Assembly: GCA_023846275.1 (NCBI GenBank)
Contig: JAIUJO010000291.1
Location: forward strand, 283,001 to 347,000
Length of the DNA: 64,000 bases
Direction of reading: 5' to 3'
From: Vanilla planifolia
Lineage: Eukaryota > Streptophyta > Magnoliopsida > Asparagales > Orchidaceae
Both the position numbers and the translations under genes were made by a program. How positions within the stretch are numbered: position 1 is the stretch's first letter; each line of letters begins with the position of its first letter. The notes beneath the pieces were generated by a model. The model worked only from the letters and a program-made list of their open reading frames with translations. It made no database searches and was not told where the DNA came from. Shown one piece after another: positions 13,575 to 28,600 of the stretch.

Positions 13575-14190
13575 ATTAATGCCTATTTAATTTTGTTGTT
13601 TACATATTCCAAACAAGGTATGATCAGGATGAAAGAAAAACATTTAACACTTCTCAAAGAGCTATATCTATTTAAATATTATATATATAAATATATACAT
13701 ATATACAGTTTTTTTATGTGTTTCCACTTTGCTTTATAAGATATTTCAATTTGTACTTGATTAGATAATTAAAGATGTCATCTTCATTCGACTAAATATC
13801 TTGCAAGGCCTCATAATAATTATCTATTTTCTAAAATTTTTTGATTTAATGGGATATATCATTATAAATATATAATTGTCCTCTTCTATGGCCTAGACAT
13901 CATTTTTTTTAGTTATATTGAAAATCTTCTACTAATCTTGTTTTATCTTTATTACTTATTTGCTAAATATTAAAAATTATAATTTCTTGTAATTTATTTT
14001 AATCTATTTTGGTAAATAATAGCAATTCAAAAATATGCCCATTAGACATGAAACAAATATCATTGAACTCATCCAATTGAGCTCTATCATGTTAAATGTG
14101 CATAGAAATAGTTTTAAATATTTTATTTTTTATGTATTCAACATAATTTAGGCACATTTCAATTTTCACCTTATTTGACAATCTAGGATT
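13575..14190 (+). repeat. Segmental duplication within array I, copy A
   Basis: About 0.62 kb spanning one and a half satellite units matches 15960-16600 far better than either matches other units. Shared diagnostic stretches include 'acatattccaaacaagg', 'aacacttctcaa-gag', 'ttgattagataattaaagat', 'cttgcaaggcctcataata', 'gggatatatca-tataaata' and 'aatatgccca'. The distance between copies is 2388 bp at the first landmark (13611 and 15999) and 2410 bp at the last (14035 and 16445); the difference is explained by the longer TA tract in copy B. This shows a multi-unit (higher-order) duplication. Confidence 0.85.
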
Positions 14191-15959
14191 TAAAAAATTT
14201 TTTAAAATGATTTTCGCACACAATACAAGACTTACTATTTTATGGTTGATTTCACAATCAAGGACATTACACTCAATCACTTTTGTATCTTTAAATGCTG
14301 CTTTCCTATGCAATTTTTCTTGTTTTTTAAATTGTTTTGGTCTAATTAGTTTATTTTGCCATGTAAGTCTAAATGTCCTCTAATGTGACCATTATTTATT
14401 ATAATTTTGTTATATTACTTTCTTTAAATTTCTCTTTTTTTAATTTTTATATATATTTATTTCATATTATAATAATAATTTGTTATAATTTATGCTTATT
14501 TAATTTAATAATTGTAATTAACAATAAATAATATTTTCTTAGAGCAAAATATGCATTATTGCACTCATTTTAATTGGATTTATCCAATTATTTATTTTTA
14601 TTATATTTTTCTTAATATTTCATTTTCTATCGCTTTTGCATGTTCTATAAGATATATTAATTCATACTTGATTTGATGATCAATAATTTTAGACACAATC
14701 TCATCACATCTTGGAATACAACTTCTCATAAAGTATATCTCATTTCTTCAAACTCTTCACTTTTTATTTAGTTATTCACTATGGAACATCGTTATCCTAT
14801 GCTATTTCTACATTAATTTAATTTAGTGACAATAAATTGCTTTAATTTTTTTATTTTTATTTTTACTAAATATTTACTTATTATTAAATTAGTAATTTAT
14901 TTTTTTATACTTCTTACCTTCAAATGCAACTTTTTCATGCAAATTATCATATTTTTTTGAAATATTTCCTTTCATTTGCTCATATTACTTTATAATTTTA
15001 AATCCCTTATCATGTGACAATTATTTAGTTTTTATTTGGAAATATTGCATTAATTAATTTAATTTCATTTTAGCATTGATCTATAATTCCTTTATATTAA
15101 AATAATTTTTTAAAATTATTTAAAGTTTTTTAATTTAGTAATTTATTGTAATTATTAACAATATCTTATCAAGCAAAAGAAATGTCATTAGATTCATCTA
15201 GATGACCTCAATCTAATAAAATATTTATTTCTATATATTTCAATTTTTTATTTTCTAGGTGTTTAGCAAGCTTTGCAAGACATTTTATTTTGTGTTTTTT
15301 ATAATCATAGAGGTTGTGCACCAACGATTTAATGTCTTGAAATGAAACATTAATAGAAAATTTATCACATTTCTTCAAATGTTTCTAATTAATTTTATGT
15401 TCAATAGATGTCCCCTAAATAATCTCCCATATGACCGTACTATTATTTTAATTTTATATTAATATATTTCAATTTAACTTGTTTAAGATTTTATAAATAT
15501 TTATTTGGTATGAAAAACATAAAGTATTTATTTTTTATTCTTAATTACTTTAGTAATTCATAGTTGGCACACAAGAGGTGTGATTAAGATTAAACACTTG
15601 TTGTAGGATTCTAACTCATGAGCTTTATTTAGTGTGATAAGATTAAAAAAATGTTGTAGGGTTCCAACTCATAAGCTCTATTTAATTAATTATCATAGTT
15701 TATAATTTAAATATTTTGTTTCTTAAAATTTGGAATATCGAGTATGCTACACTAAATTGTTATAGTATGTTATAATGTAATTTTCTTGTAAATTTTCTCT
15801 TTTTAAATATTTTCTTTAATTTGGCTATACTACTATGAAACTCTAATTTCACTCTTATTTGACATATTCATCACTTTGAATTTATTATAACACAATATTT
15901 TAGTTTATCTCTTTCTAATATAAATATATATTTATTTAATATTATAAACATAATTCGTT

Positions 15960-16062
15960 ATTGTTTATGCCTGTTTAGTTTTTTTGTTCACATATTCCAA
16001 ACAAGGTGTGATCGAGATTAAAGAAAAGCATTCAACACTTCTCAAGGAGTTCTATCTATTTA

Positions 16063-16124
<62 letters not shown>

Positions 16125-16600
16125 TTTTTAAGTGTTTTGGCAAGCTTTATAAGATATTTCAATTTGTACTTGATTAGATAATTAAAGATGTTTTATTTCT
16201 CCTAAATTTCTTGCAAGGCCTCATAATAATTATCTAATTTTTAAAAAAATTTTCTTTGATGGGATATATCACTATAAATATATAATTCTCCTCTATAATG
16301 ACCTACACATCATTTTTGTTTAGTTATATGGAAAATCTTCCAACAATCTCATCTTACTTTTAAAACTTATTTACTAAATTTTAAAATAATAATTTCTTAT
16401 TATTTATTTTAATTTACTTTGGTAGACAATAGCAATTCAAGAATATGCCCATTTGAGGTGAAACAAATATCATTAAACTCAACCAATTTAGCTTTGCCAT
16501 GTCAAATGTATATAGAAATATTTTTAAATTTTTTATTTTCTATTGTTTCAATATACTTTATGACACATTTTAATTTTCACCTTATTTGGCAATCAACGAT
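15960..16600 (+). repeat. Segmental duplication within array I, copy B
   Basis: Partner of 13575-14190, in direct orientation about 2.4 kb downstream. It differs from copy A mainly by scattered substitutions and by expansion of an imperfect TA run into a pure one at 16068-16122. The 65-codon frame at 15984-16181 is simply the TA tract translated as Tyr-Ile repeats and is not a gene. Confidence 0.85.
16068..16122. repeat. (TA)n microsatellite, 55 bp
   Basis: Uninterrupted alternating T and A over 55 bp. The same place in the older duplicate (about 13677-13710) holds only a short interrupted TA run, so the tract grew after the duplication. Such tracts can extrude cruciforms and are often length-polymorphic. 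Confidence 0.95.
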
Positions 16601-19600
16601 GTTACACTAGATCTATTTACTATCTTATAATGTAGTTTTCTCAGAAGAATTATCTCATTTTAAATTTTTGCATTTATTTGCTCATATTATAATGAAACAA
16701 AAGTTTTTTACCATAATGATATATATATATATAGATTTAATTTTGTTATATTTAACTTATTTAATTTACCTCTTTATTAAAAATTTTCTCATTTATTATT
16801 GAAATAGTTATTTATTATTATTTAAGCTTGTTTACATTTACAGGACAAACTTCCAAATGTGGTTCGATGAAGACGAAATAAGCTTCAATGTGTTAATCTT
16901 AAAGAGCTCTATTCAATTATTATTAGAGGCATTTTCTTTCTTTTTTTATATGATTATAGAGGAAGTTACACTCAAACTTCATTGGAAATTTGAATGATAC
17001 TTTTTTGTGCAATTTGACTCATTTTATTAAGTTTTTATCTTTATATACTTATATTACTATGTCACTTTGAATTTAGACTCACCTTAATTTGGTTAAATTT
17101 CAATGTTTGCATTTACCAAATTTTAGGTTTAATATACATTTACATAATTTTTAAAAAATATATATTTTTATTTATGCTTATTTATTTTGATAATTAATAG
17201 AAATTTTAAATGATATTGGATTGACAAGAAGTAATCATCATTGATAATATTTTTGGGGCTCTACCAAATTAAATATTTATTTCCAAATTTTTAATTATTT
17301 TGTACATAAATTTGGCATATTTTATGTTACTTTTTGACTTGTACCATATTCTATGATTAAGAATGCCACACTGGATCTCTTTTGTGTGGTGGAATGCATC
17401 CTTTATAGAGACTTTATCTCATTTGTTTAATTTTTTTGTTTTGATTTTGTTATATTATTACTACAAAAATATAACTCTCATCTTATGTTACTTTTAAATC
17501 TTTTAGTTTTATTTATATTATGAATCTCTAGTTTTTCTCATCCTATCTTTATTATTTTTTACGTGACATTCAAACAATAATTTATTAATTATTTTGCTTA
17601 TTTTTGATACTTTATAGTAATTCCAAGTAATCACATCGTAACAAAATGAACACCTTGTTCATCTCGATGAGTTATATGCAATCAAGCTTTTATATTTATA
17701 TTTTTAGATATTTAATTTTTTAAGGTTTTGCAACTATTTGAGGCATTTTAACTCATTCCATATTTGATGGTCGAGGATGTTACGCTGGACCTGCTTAGTA
17801 TCTTGGAATGCGACATTCCCTTATAAAAAATTAATTTTCAATTCATATTTTCCTATGAAATCTTATTTGTCCACCTATTTAAAAATTAAATACCTTTAGT
17901 TCGGTTATATTTGACTACTTTAATTTTTCATATTTATATTTTATTATATACTAAATATTAGAATAATAATGTATTAATAGTTTAGTTTATTTAATTTGAA
18001 ATTAAATTAAAAAATACCCAGCAAGGCATAATAGAGATAAAGAAAATATTGTTGGAACCATCACAAAGATCTCCATTCAAATATATATTTTTTTAAAAAA
18101 TTTTGGTAATTTATTTTATACGATTTTGCCATGCCTTATCAGCCATTTTTATTATACTTATTTTTATTAACAATCTAGTTATACTCAACCTCTGTAGCAT
18201 ATTAAGATGCAATTTTTGAAATTAATTTATCTCTTTTCTTCAAAATTTACATTATAGTTTCATATATTACAATGCAACTTTAAATTTTTTATCTTGTGAT
18301 GTTTACAATTCCTTTGTTTGTTATATTTCTTTGTTTTAATTTATCTTATTTTACAATTCTTATAAATTAATTAAACATTTAAATAAAAATCTATTTTTAT
18401 GTTTCACAATAATTCCAATGGAGATCTATCTGCATGAAAGTAATGTTGTGGGACCAATATAAATGATCTTTATTTCATTTAATGTTACTTTTAATACATC
18501 CAATCTATTTTTTGGGATTTTGACAAACTTTTCAAGATATTTGTAAATGAATACTCATTTGGTAATTGGTGATATTCTATGCATTCTTCATAACATGATG
18601 GAATGTAACTATCCCAAATAATATATCTTTTTTACCCAAATTTTTTTCTTTGACTTATTTATATTTCTATAAAACTCATATTCTCCACTCTTGTCATATT
18701 CACATGGTTTTCATTTGATATTTTGAAAATCTTCAATTTATCTAATTTTAGGTTCATTACTTATATACATAATTTTAAAAAAATTATTTATTAATTATTT
18801 TAAATTCTTTTTTTGTAACTAAATGTAATTCCAAATGATATCTAATCGAGGTAAAAAAAGCTTCATTGCACTTATCTTCACTACCTCATTATGAAACTTA
18901 ATTTTAAGCGATTTTTCATATAAAATTTATCTCATTTATTCAAATTCTTTCCTTTTTGTTTAGTTATATCACTATGTAACTCAAAATCTTTATTTGTGTA
19001 AGCTTTACATTGGTTTAATTTTGTTAAATTATATTATTTCAATTTAACTCAATTGCACTTTAAAATATGTTTAATTGTTATTAAAAAAATAATTGATTAT
19101 CATTTGTGTTTTTTCACATTGGAAATTTTTAGTAATTAAAAATGATGTTCTATCATGACAAAATAATTTCTTTTGGTCTCATCTTAACATGCTCTATTTA
19201 ATTAAACCATCCTTTTTGTTTTTCTAAATATTAAATTTTACTTGGGATTTGTCATGTTTTATGAGACATTTTTATTTTTATGTTATTTCATGATGAAGGA
19301 TGTTAAACATGATCTTTAGAGTATCAAGCGATAAAAGTTTTCCATAAATGTTTTTCATTTCTACAAGTGTTTCACATAGATTCAGTTACATTACTATCTA
19401 ACATAAAATCTTCTCTTGTGTAACCTTTATATCTATTTAATTTGTTCATAATAAGTGGCATCAATTTACCACTTTTAGGCTTCAATATTTACTAACACAA
19501 AGTTTAAATTAAAAAAACTAATTTTTAGTGTTATTTATTTTGGTAATTATTAGCAATTCGAAATAGAGTACGATCAAGAAAAACCAAGCTTTGTTGGGCA

Positions 19601-22600
19601 ATACTTGTACACTTCAATCTACTTAAATATTTATTTTTACATTTTTAAATAATTTATTTATTTGGTTTTTGAGCACTTTATGAGATATATTGAATCATGC
19701 TTGATTTAAAGATCATAGATGCTACTCTCAATTCACTTGGTATATTGGAATGCAACTTTATGATAAAATTTATCTCAATTCTTAAAATGTTTTATTTGAA
19801 TTAGACACATCAATATCAAACTCTTGTTGTTGTCTCATGTGACTTATTGTTCATTTATTTTTGTAATTCATCGTAGCTTAAAATAAGAACTAGCTTCACT
19901 AGACATTTGGATTAGCACCATATTTAAGGATCGAGCATTTCACATCCAATAACCTTATACATGGAATGCAACTTTGTTGTAAATTTTTTTTCTTAGTTCC
20001 AAATTTTTTACTTTGATTTGGTTACATCACTATAAAACTCCAAATTCTTTTTCGTGTAGGTTTTACATCACTTTGACTTTGCTTTGTCATATTTCTTCAA
20101 TTTATGTTATTTCAACTTTAATATACAAATTTAGTTAACTTTAAAATATTAAATTATTATTATTTATACTAATTTTATTTATTGATTTACAATAATTGCA
20201 ATAATTTCAAATCTAGGTGAAATCAATATGGTTGGACATTTCTTTATGAGCTCTACCAAATAAATTATTTTTTCTATGTTTTCAAATATTTTATTTTATA
20301 GGGTTTTGAAATGGTTTTTGAGAATTTTTATTTGTACAATATTTGATAATCAAGGGTGTTACACTTGATGTCTTTTGTATCCTCAAATGCAAACTTATTT
20401 TATAGTTATGTCATTTTCAAAGTTTTCTATTTGGTTTTATTATATTCCTTATAGTTCATCACATTTTTGGCTTTAAAATATAGTTCCATAATATTACAAC
20501 AATAACTTCTTATTATTTATTCTTAGTATTAATAACTTGTAGTTTTTCTTAATGAGATTTGATCATGATCAAGGACATGATATTATACACCTCTTGATTA
20601 AATACTTATTTTCAAGAAACATTTTATATGATTTTTCATACTTTATGAATCATTTTGATTTTTACATTATTTGATAATTGAGGGGTTACACTCAACATCC
20701 TAATTTTTTTGGAACACAACCTTTACCTAATTTATTCAATTTTTCTTAATCTTATGATTTTGATATAATGGAATTATTGTTCTCCTCTAATATGACCTTT
20801 AAATCTTTGTGATTTTGGTATATTATAATATATCGATCTATCTCATATCATCTTTAATATATATTAACTTAAAAATAAAGTATTAATTTGTCATTATTTA
20901 TGCTCATTTACTTTTATGAGTTTTATTGACATTAGATGGGGCTCTAGTGATGCAAAATGAACATCGTTAGATGCATCACAATAAGCCCAATCTAATTTAA
21001 TAATTATCTTTTGTTTTTGAAATATTTAGTTTTCTAGGGTTTTCAAATGCTTTTTGAGAAATTTTGATTGATACTATATTTTATAAGGAATTTAACACAA
21101 TTTGATTTTTATGTTTTAATGCAAAATTCAAATATAATTAATGATATTTCTACAAATTATTTTTTTTATTTCTTTAGGTTACTATGAACACTTATTCTCT
21201 TCTTATTTGACCATTATTTTTGTTAGATCACATTAGTTCAATTTAACTCATTTTAGTTTTAAAATATGTTTGCTTAGTACTAAAATAATAATAAATGACT
21301 ATTTAAGCTTATTTACATAAATTCATAGTGATTCAAGATGAGGTTCAATGAAGATCATAGGGAACTATTAGACCATCTTAATCAAATCTGCCTAACATAA
21401 TATTCATTATTTATTTTTTAGTTTTATAATTTTATAGGATGTTGGCAATTTTAAAAGTCATTTGGACTTGTTCCTTATTTTACTAACAATGATATTACAC
21501 TTGATCTCCATATTATCTTCGAATGGAACTTTTGCATATAATTTATTTAATATCTTCAAATTTTTCCACTTGATATAGTTATATTATTATGTTATTCTAA
21601 ATCTTCTCTCATGTGACACTTACATCACTATAATTTTGTTTTATTATATCTATTTGTTTGGTATTAGTTCATCTTCAATATATATTAATTTAAAATAAAA
21701 GAAATTTATTATTGATTATTATTATTTATCATTATTTATTATGTAATTCATAACAGTTTCAAAAGAGGATTGATAGTGAAGAAAAAATGTCATTAGATGC
21801 ATCTCGATGAGCATTACCCATTAAATACTCATTTTTACATTTTTAAATATTTTTTTCTATAGATCTAGTTGGATTTACGAGACATTTAAAATCATAATGT
21901 ATTTCACAAAAAAGGATGTTAAACTTGATCACCATTGTATCATTGAATTCAAGTTTCCCATAAAATGTATTGCATTTATTAAAAAGCTTAACTTTTGGTT
22001 ATTAATATTTATTTGAAACAATTGCTCTCTTCTCATCTAACCTTTACATTACTTTAATTTTATTATTATATTGCTTCAATTTATGTCATTTTATTTAAAT
22101 ATATTTATATTTTATTAAAATAATATTACATTATTATTTATAATTATTTACTTTGTAGACCTTAGTATTTGCAAAAAATATTCGATATTGATGAAACAAA
22201 TATCATTGGACTCTAATCAACTTTCTTAATCAAAATAACTATTTAATTTTATAGTTTTAATATTTTTTTAAAGTTTTCATACACTTTCAAAGTATTTTGA
22301 TTTGTATCATTTTTTACGATTAAGGATATTATAGTAGGTCTCCTCACTAACATGGAATACATTTTTCTTATATAATTTATCACATTTTTTCAAATATTTC
22401 TCTTTGATTTTGTTATAATACTATTTAATTCTAAATCTCCTCTTTTGTGACCTTTACTTTTCTTTGATTTGGAAATATTTTAGTGTTTTAGTTAATGTCA
22501 TTTTAGTTTTAAGATATATTTTTCAACCATTAAAATAAAACCTTGTTGTTATTTAAGTTTATTTTCTTTAATAATTTGCAATAGTTACAAATGTAGTCTC

Positions 22601-25600
22601 ATTTAGATGAAACAAATGTCAATGAACACATGTTCTTATGCTTTGTCAAATTAAACATTTAGTTTTATATTTTTAAATATTTTATTATACTATTGGCGTG
22701 ATTTATAACTCATTTCCATCAACGACTGACTTGATGGTGAAGGATGTCATGCATGATTATTTTAATATCCTTAAATGCAACTTTTTTAAATAATTTACCT
22801 TGTTTTTTCAATTTATCTCTTGTGTGGCCATCAAATTAATTTCACATGACTATATTATATTTTTTCAATATATCTAATTTATGCTTTAATAAATTTTATT
22901 TCATATAAAAATAATAATTTATTATTTCTTATGCTTATTTACTTTCACAAATTGTTGTATTTATTTGATAACTTCAATGAGCTCTACCGAATGAAATGAT
23001 TATTTAAATGTTTGTAAAATTTTATTTTCCAGAGTTATTCCAAAGATTATGATGCATTTTTATTCGTAACTAATTTTTTAATCAAGGATGTTATGCTCGA
23101 TGTCATAAGTCTCTTGGAACACAACTTTCACATGTAATTTCTCTTATTTCTTCAATTGTTTTGCTTTTATTTTATTATATTACTATGAAATACAGATCCT
23201 ACTATCTTATGAACTTTACACTACTTTTATTTATTTATATAATATTGTTTCAAGTTGTCTCATTTTAGCTCTAATATATATTTACTTATAATTAAAATAA
23301 TAACTATTTGTTTTTTAACTTTTTTACTTTAGCAATTCAAAGGAGTTCCAAACAAGTTCTAATTAAGATTAAACAAATGTTTAGGGAATCATCTTGATAA
23401 CTTCAATTAAATTAAATATTTATTTCTATAATTAAAAAAAACTTTTTATTTCATATTATTTTAACATATTTTTTTGTGACACTTAAATTCATACCAAATT
23501 AGATTATCAGTGATGTTACTGTACATCTCCTTAGTATCTTAGAATGCAACTTTCTTGTATAATTTATCTCATCTTTCAAAATTTTTACTTCAATTTTATT
23601 TATTACTTTAAGATTATAATTCTTCTCTCTTATGACATTTACATCACTTTAGTTTCGTTGTATTAAAGTGCTCACATTTTAGTTCTGAAATATTTAACTT
23701 AATGTTAAAAAAATATTTATTATTATTTATGCTTATTTATTGGATAATTTGTAATATTACCAAATGAAGCTCAATCGAGATTAATCAAATTTTGTTGGAT
23801 AGAACACAATTAACTCTTTTTATTAATATTCATTTTTCTAGTTCTATATATTTTTTATTTTAGATAGATTTGGTAGACTTTATGAGATATTTATTTTCAT
23901 TACACATTTGATTATTGAGGCTGTGACACTTGATCCACTTAGTATCAAAATCATAAGTTTTAAAATAATTTATCTTATTTTTTAAAATTTTAAGCTTTAA
24001 CTTGGTTAGATTATTATGTAACTCTAAATCCCTCCATATTTATCCTTTATAGTTCTTTGATTTGGTTATTATATATTACTGAAATTTCTATTATTCCATC
24101 TCAAATATGTATACATTTTCTTAATATTAAAATAAAAGTGAATAACTCATTGTTTTTTTACTTGGTCATTTAAAGTAATTCCAAACACTCTAATTAAGAA
24201 GAAGCAAACATTTTTTAAACTTACCTGATAATGCTCTTTCCAATTTTTTTTTAATTTTTAAATATCTTTTACTAGGGCCTTAACATAGTTAACGATCAAG
24301 GATGTTACACTTGTTCTCTTTAGTATCTTGGAATGAAACCTTCTTACATTATTTATTTAATTTGTTTATATTATTTTCTTTAAATTCATTATATTATATT
24401 GCTTTAATTTATCCTAATTTATTATTATTATATTTTTACTTTTTATTAAAATAATAACTTTATTTTATTTCTTCTAAATTACTTTGTTAATTCGTAGTGA
24501 TTCTAAATGATGTTGTATTTCATTGTTTTAATATATCTTAATTTATCAGTGATATACATTTAATTATTATTAAAATAATAATTTTTTCTAATTTACTTAG
24601 TTAATTAATTATAATTATAAAAGATCTTAGATCAAGATGAAGCAAACATCATTATTCTCATTCAATAAGTTTTATGTAGTTAAATCTTTTGTATTATCAA
24701 ATATCTCAGTTTCTTGAGTTTTATCATATTTTATGATATATTTTTATTCAAGTCTAATTTAATGGTAAAAATATTATACTTAATCTTCTTAATATGTTAT
24801 ATTATAAATTTTCTAGTTAATTTCTCATTTCTTTAAAATTTACTTTTTATTTTGTTATACGACTATGTTGTTTCAAACATTTTATCTTACAAATTTGACA
24901 TCACTTTGATTTAATTTTGTTGTATTCCTAAAATTTCTTCTATTTTAATTATAATATGTGCTTTCTTAATATTAAAATAAGAATTTTTCTTATTTATATA
25001 TGTAATTTGAAATAATTCAAACTAAGATTCAATGTATGAAATAATCATTGCACTCAACTTGATGAGCTTTATTTAATTGAATATTGATTTATATATTTTG
25101 AAATATTTTATTTTTTTTGAAATTTTCTTATTCTATTGGATACTTTTATTCAAACCATATTTAATGATCAATGATATCACACAAGGTCAATTTAAAATCT
25201 TCCAATAAAAATTTTCTATAAAATTTATCTTATTTACTCAAACGTTTTATTTTCTTTTTTTAAATGCTATGAAACTCTAATTTTCATTTCAATTGACCTT
25301 TACATCATTTTGACTTTGGTGCCATACAATTTTTTTAATTTATCATTATTTATGCTTATTAAATGTTTAAATTCGTAGTAATTCTTTGCGATACTTGATT
25401 AAAACTAAAGAAATAATATTGGACTCATCTCCATTGGTGCTACATAATTAAATATTTAATGAAAAATTATTAAATATTTACTTTTTAACGTTTGGTATTT
25501 TTTTCTAGGAATCTTGAGTCATATTTGATTTTTTTGTTAAACATATTACTTTTCATCTGCATAGTATTTTTGGATAAAGTTTTGCAACAAAATTTAACCC

Positions 25601-28600
25601 ACTTTTCTAAATGTGTTGTTTTGATTAATTTATGTTTCTATGAAACTTCATATTTCCTCTCATATGACCTTCACATCATTTTTTTGTTTGATTATATTGT
25701 ATTGCATCAATCTACCAAATTTTAGCTTTAGCATACATTTAATTAATATTAAAAAAAAATATATGGTTAGTTATATTTATTTTCTCTTGTAATTCATAGT
25801 AGTTCAAAATGAGGTATGAATGACAACAAACATTTTTTGAGTTGTCTCTACAACACTCCAACATCTATTCATTTTAAAATTTTAAATATTTCAATTTTTA
25901 ATGTTTTAGCTTTCTTCACAAGACATTTAGATTCCTCACTTATTTTTTGATCGATGATGTTATGTACAATCTCTTTAATCTCATGGAATGAAACTTTCAC
26001 ATTTAATTTGTCTCTTTTAAAAAAAGTTTTGCTTTCATTTTTGTAACTCTAATTCTATAGTCATGTGGCCTTTACATCAAGTTGATTTGGTTATGTTAGA
26101 TTGATTCAAGCTATCTCATTCCTTTGTTTATAAATACTTACAAAAATTCAAATAAATCTTGTTTATTATTTATATTTAATTACTTTGAAATTATAGTAAT
26201 TCGAATATGGCTTGATTTTGAGGAAAGAAATGTCACTAAACTCCTTTCTATGAAGTTCAAACATTTAATAATTAATTTTTATGTAATTAAATATTTATTT
26301 TTTAGGGTTTTAGCACAGTTTATGAGACATTTAGATTTGCACCTTAATTGATGATCAAGTATGTTATACTCAATCGCCATTGTATCTTATCAGGCAACTT
26401 GCTCGTACAATTTTTCTTATTTCTTCACATATTGCAATTTGATTTACTTAAATTACTATGTAATTCTAAATTTCCTCTTATGTGACCTTTACATTACTTT
26501 GATTTAGTAAAATTATATTAATAAAATTTTTTCCACTTTGACATATGTACATCTTTAATTTAAATTAAAATAATTTTTCCTTTTTTTTGCTTGTTTTTTT
26601 TTTCTATTTCATTGTAATTCCAAAAAAGATTTTATTTGACATTTTGATAAACTCTTGATTCGACATTCAGGAATGTTACAGTCAATTACTTTAGTATCTT
26701 GAAAGACAATATATTTAATTTAATTTCACTTGCTTCTTAAAATTTTTCTCAATGATTTAGTTATATTACTACTTAATTCTAAATCTTTTCTCCTGTGACC
26801 TTTACATCATTTTGCTTTAATTATATTATATTTTTTTAATTTATTTTATTTAAGCATTAATGTATATTTACTAAATTTTAAAATAATATTTTTTTTTTAT
26901 TTCTTTTTAGTTTTGTAATTCGTAGTATTTACAAATAAGGCTTCATCATTAAGAAAATAAATTTGTTGGACTCAACCTAGTAAACTCTATCCATCCCATT
27001 AAAAATAAATTTGTATAGTTTTAAATGTTTTATTTTCTTATGATTTTGGTATGATTGTTAGACAATATTTTGTATCATATTAGGCAATTGAACATGTTAG
27101 ATTTAATGACATTTTTATCTTGCAATGCAAGTTTCTCATGTAACATATCTCATTTTGTTAAATTTTATCTTTTGATTTAGTTTTGTTACTATAAAACCCT
27201 AAACCTAGTTTTGAGGGATTTTCAATTCATTTTAATTTGACTATATTATATTAATTTAATTTTTCCAATTAAAGATTTAATAAATGTTTACTTAATGTTA
27301 AATTAAGTTTTTAAATTTTTTTCTTATTTGTTTTGGTAATTTACAAAAATTCCAAACAAGATCAAATTTAGATGTAACAAACTTCATATAATTTACCATG
27401 ATGATCTTCATCTAACATAGCATTCATTTCACTATTTCGTCATTCTTTTTTAGTCATTTTAATTTATACGTCATGTGATTATTGATAATGTTATACTCAG
27501 ACGCGTAAGTGTTTGAAAAGCAACTTTTCCATAAAATGCATTTCCATTCTAAAAAGGTTTCATATTCATTTTTCTAGTCCACTATGAAACTCAAATTCTT
27601 CTACCACACATATCCCACATTCTTTTGCTTTTATTATGTCACATTACTTCAATTTATATTACTTCAACTTTATTATATATTTAAATATTATTAAATAAAT
27701 AAATTATTATTGTTTATTCTTTTTTTAATTTTGTAATTCAAAGATATTTTAGATCTAGTCTAATTTAGAATTAATAAATATTATGTGATTCATTTTAACA
27801 AGTTCAATACAATTCAATTTCTATTTATATATTATTTAATATTTTATTTCCACATACTTTTGGAGACTTTACAAAGCAATTTCAATTCATACATTATTTT
27901 TTTTATAGGATATAATGCTTAAACTTATTATTATATTAAAATACTCCTATTGAATTAAATTTATCTAATTTCCTCAAATATTTTACTTTCATTTTGTTGT
28001 ATTACTACGTAATGTAAATTTTCTTTTTATGTATCTTTTACATCACTTTGATTTGGTTAAATTACATTACTTCAAGTTATCCTGTTTTAGCTATATATGG
28101 TATTTACCTAAAATGAGTAAAATAAATAATTTTATTTTATGTGTATTTTCTTTTGTACTTCAAAGTAATTCCAAAGGAGGGTTGAATAAGATGAAACAAA
28201 TGTTTTCTGACATGACTCGACAATCAGCATCAAAATTTAAATTTATTTCCATATTTTTTAAAATTTAATTTTTATGGTTGTATTATGCTTTACAAGATAT
28301 TTTGAATTGTAAAGGATTTGACAATGAAGAATGTCTAATGCAACCTTCTTAGGATAACAAAAGGCTTTCCCTAATAATGTTTCTCATTTTCAAATGTTTT
28401 CCCTTTGATTTGGCTGCATTGTTATGAAAGTCTAATTCCCCTCTAATATAACAACAATGTTGCTTTGATTTCGTTATGTTACATTGTTTTAATTTGTCTT
28501 ATTTTAGTTTAAGTTTATCATTTCTTATTACTAAAATAATAGTTCATTATTATTTATGCTTATTTACTAAATTATTAGTTTATTATTATTTGTGCTTGTT

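Noticed and set aside
15984..16181. 65-codon frame with Tyr-Ile repeats
   Set aside because: Translation of a (TA)n microsatellite.
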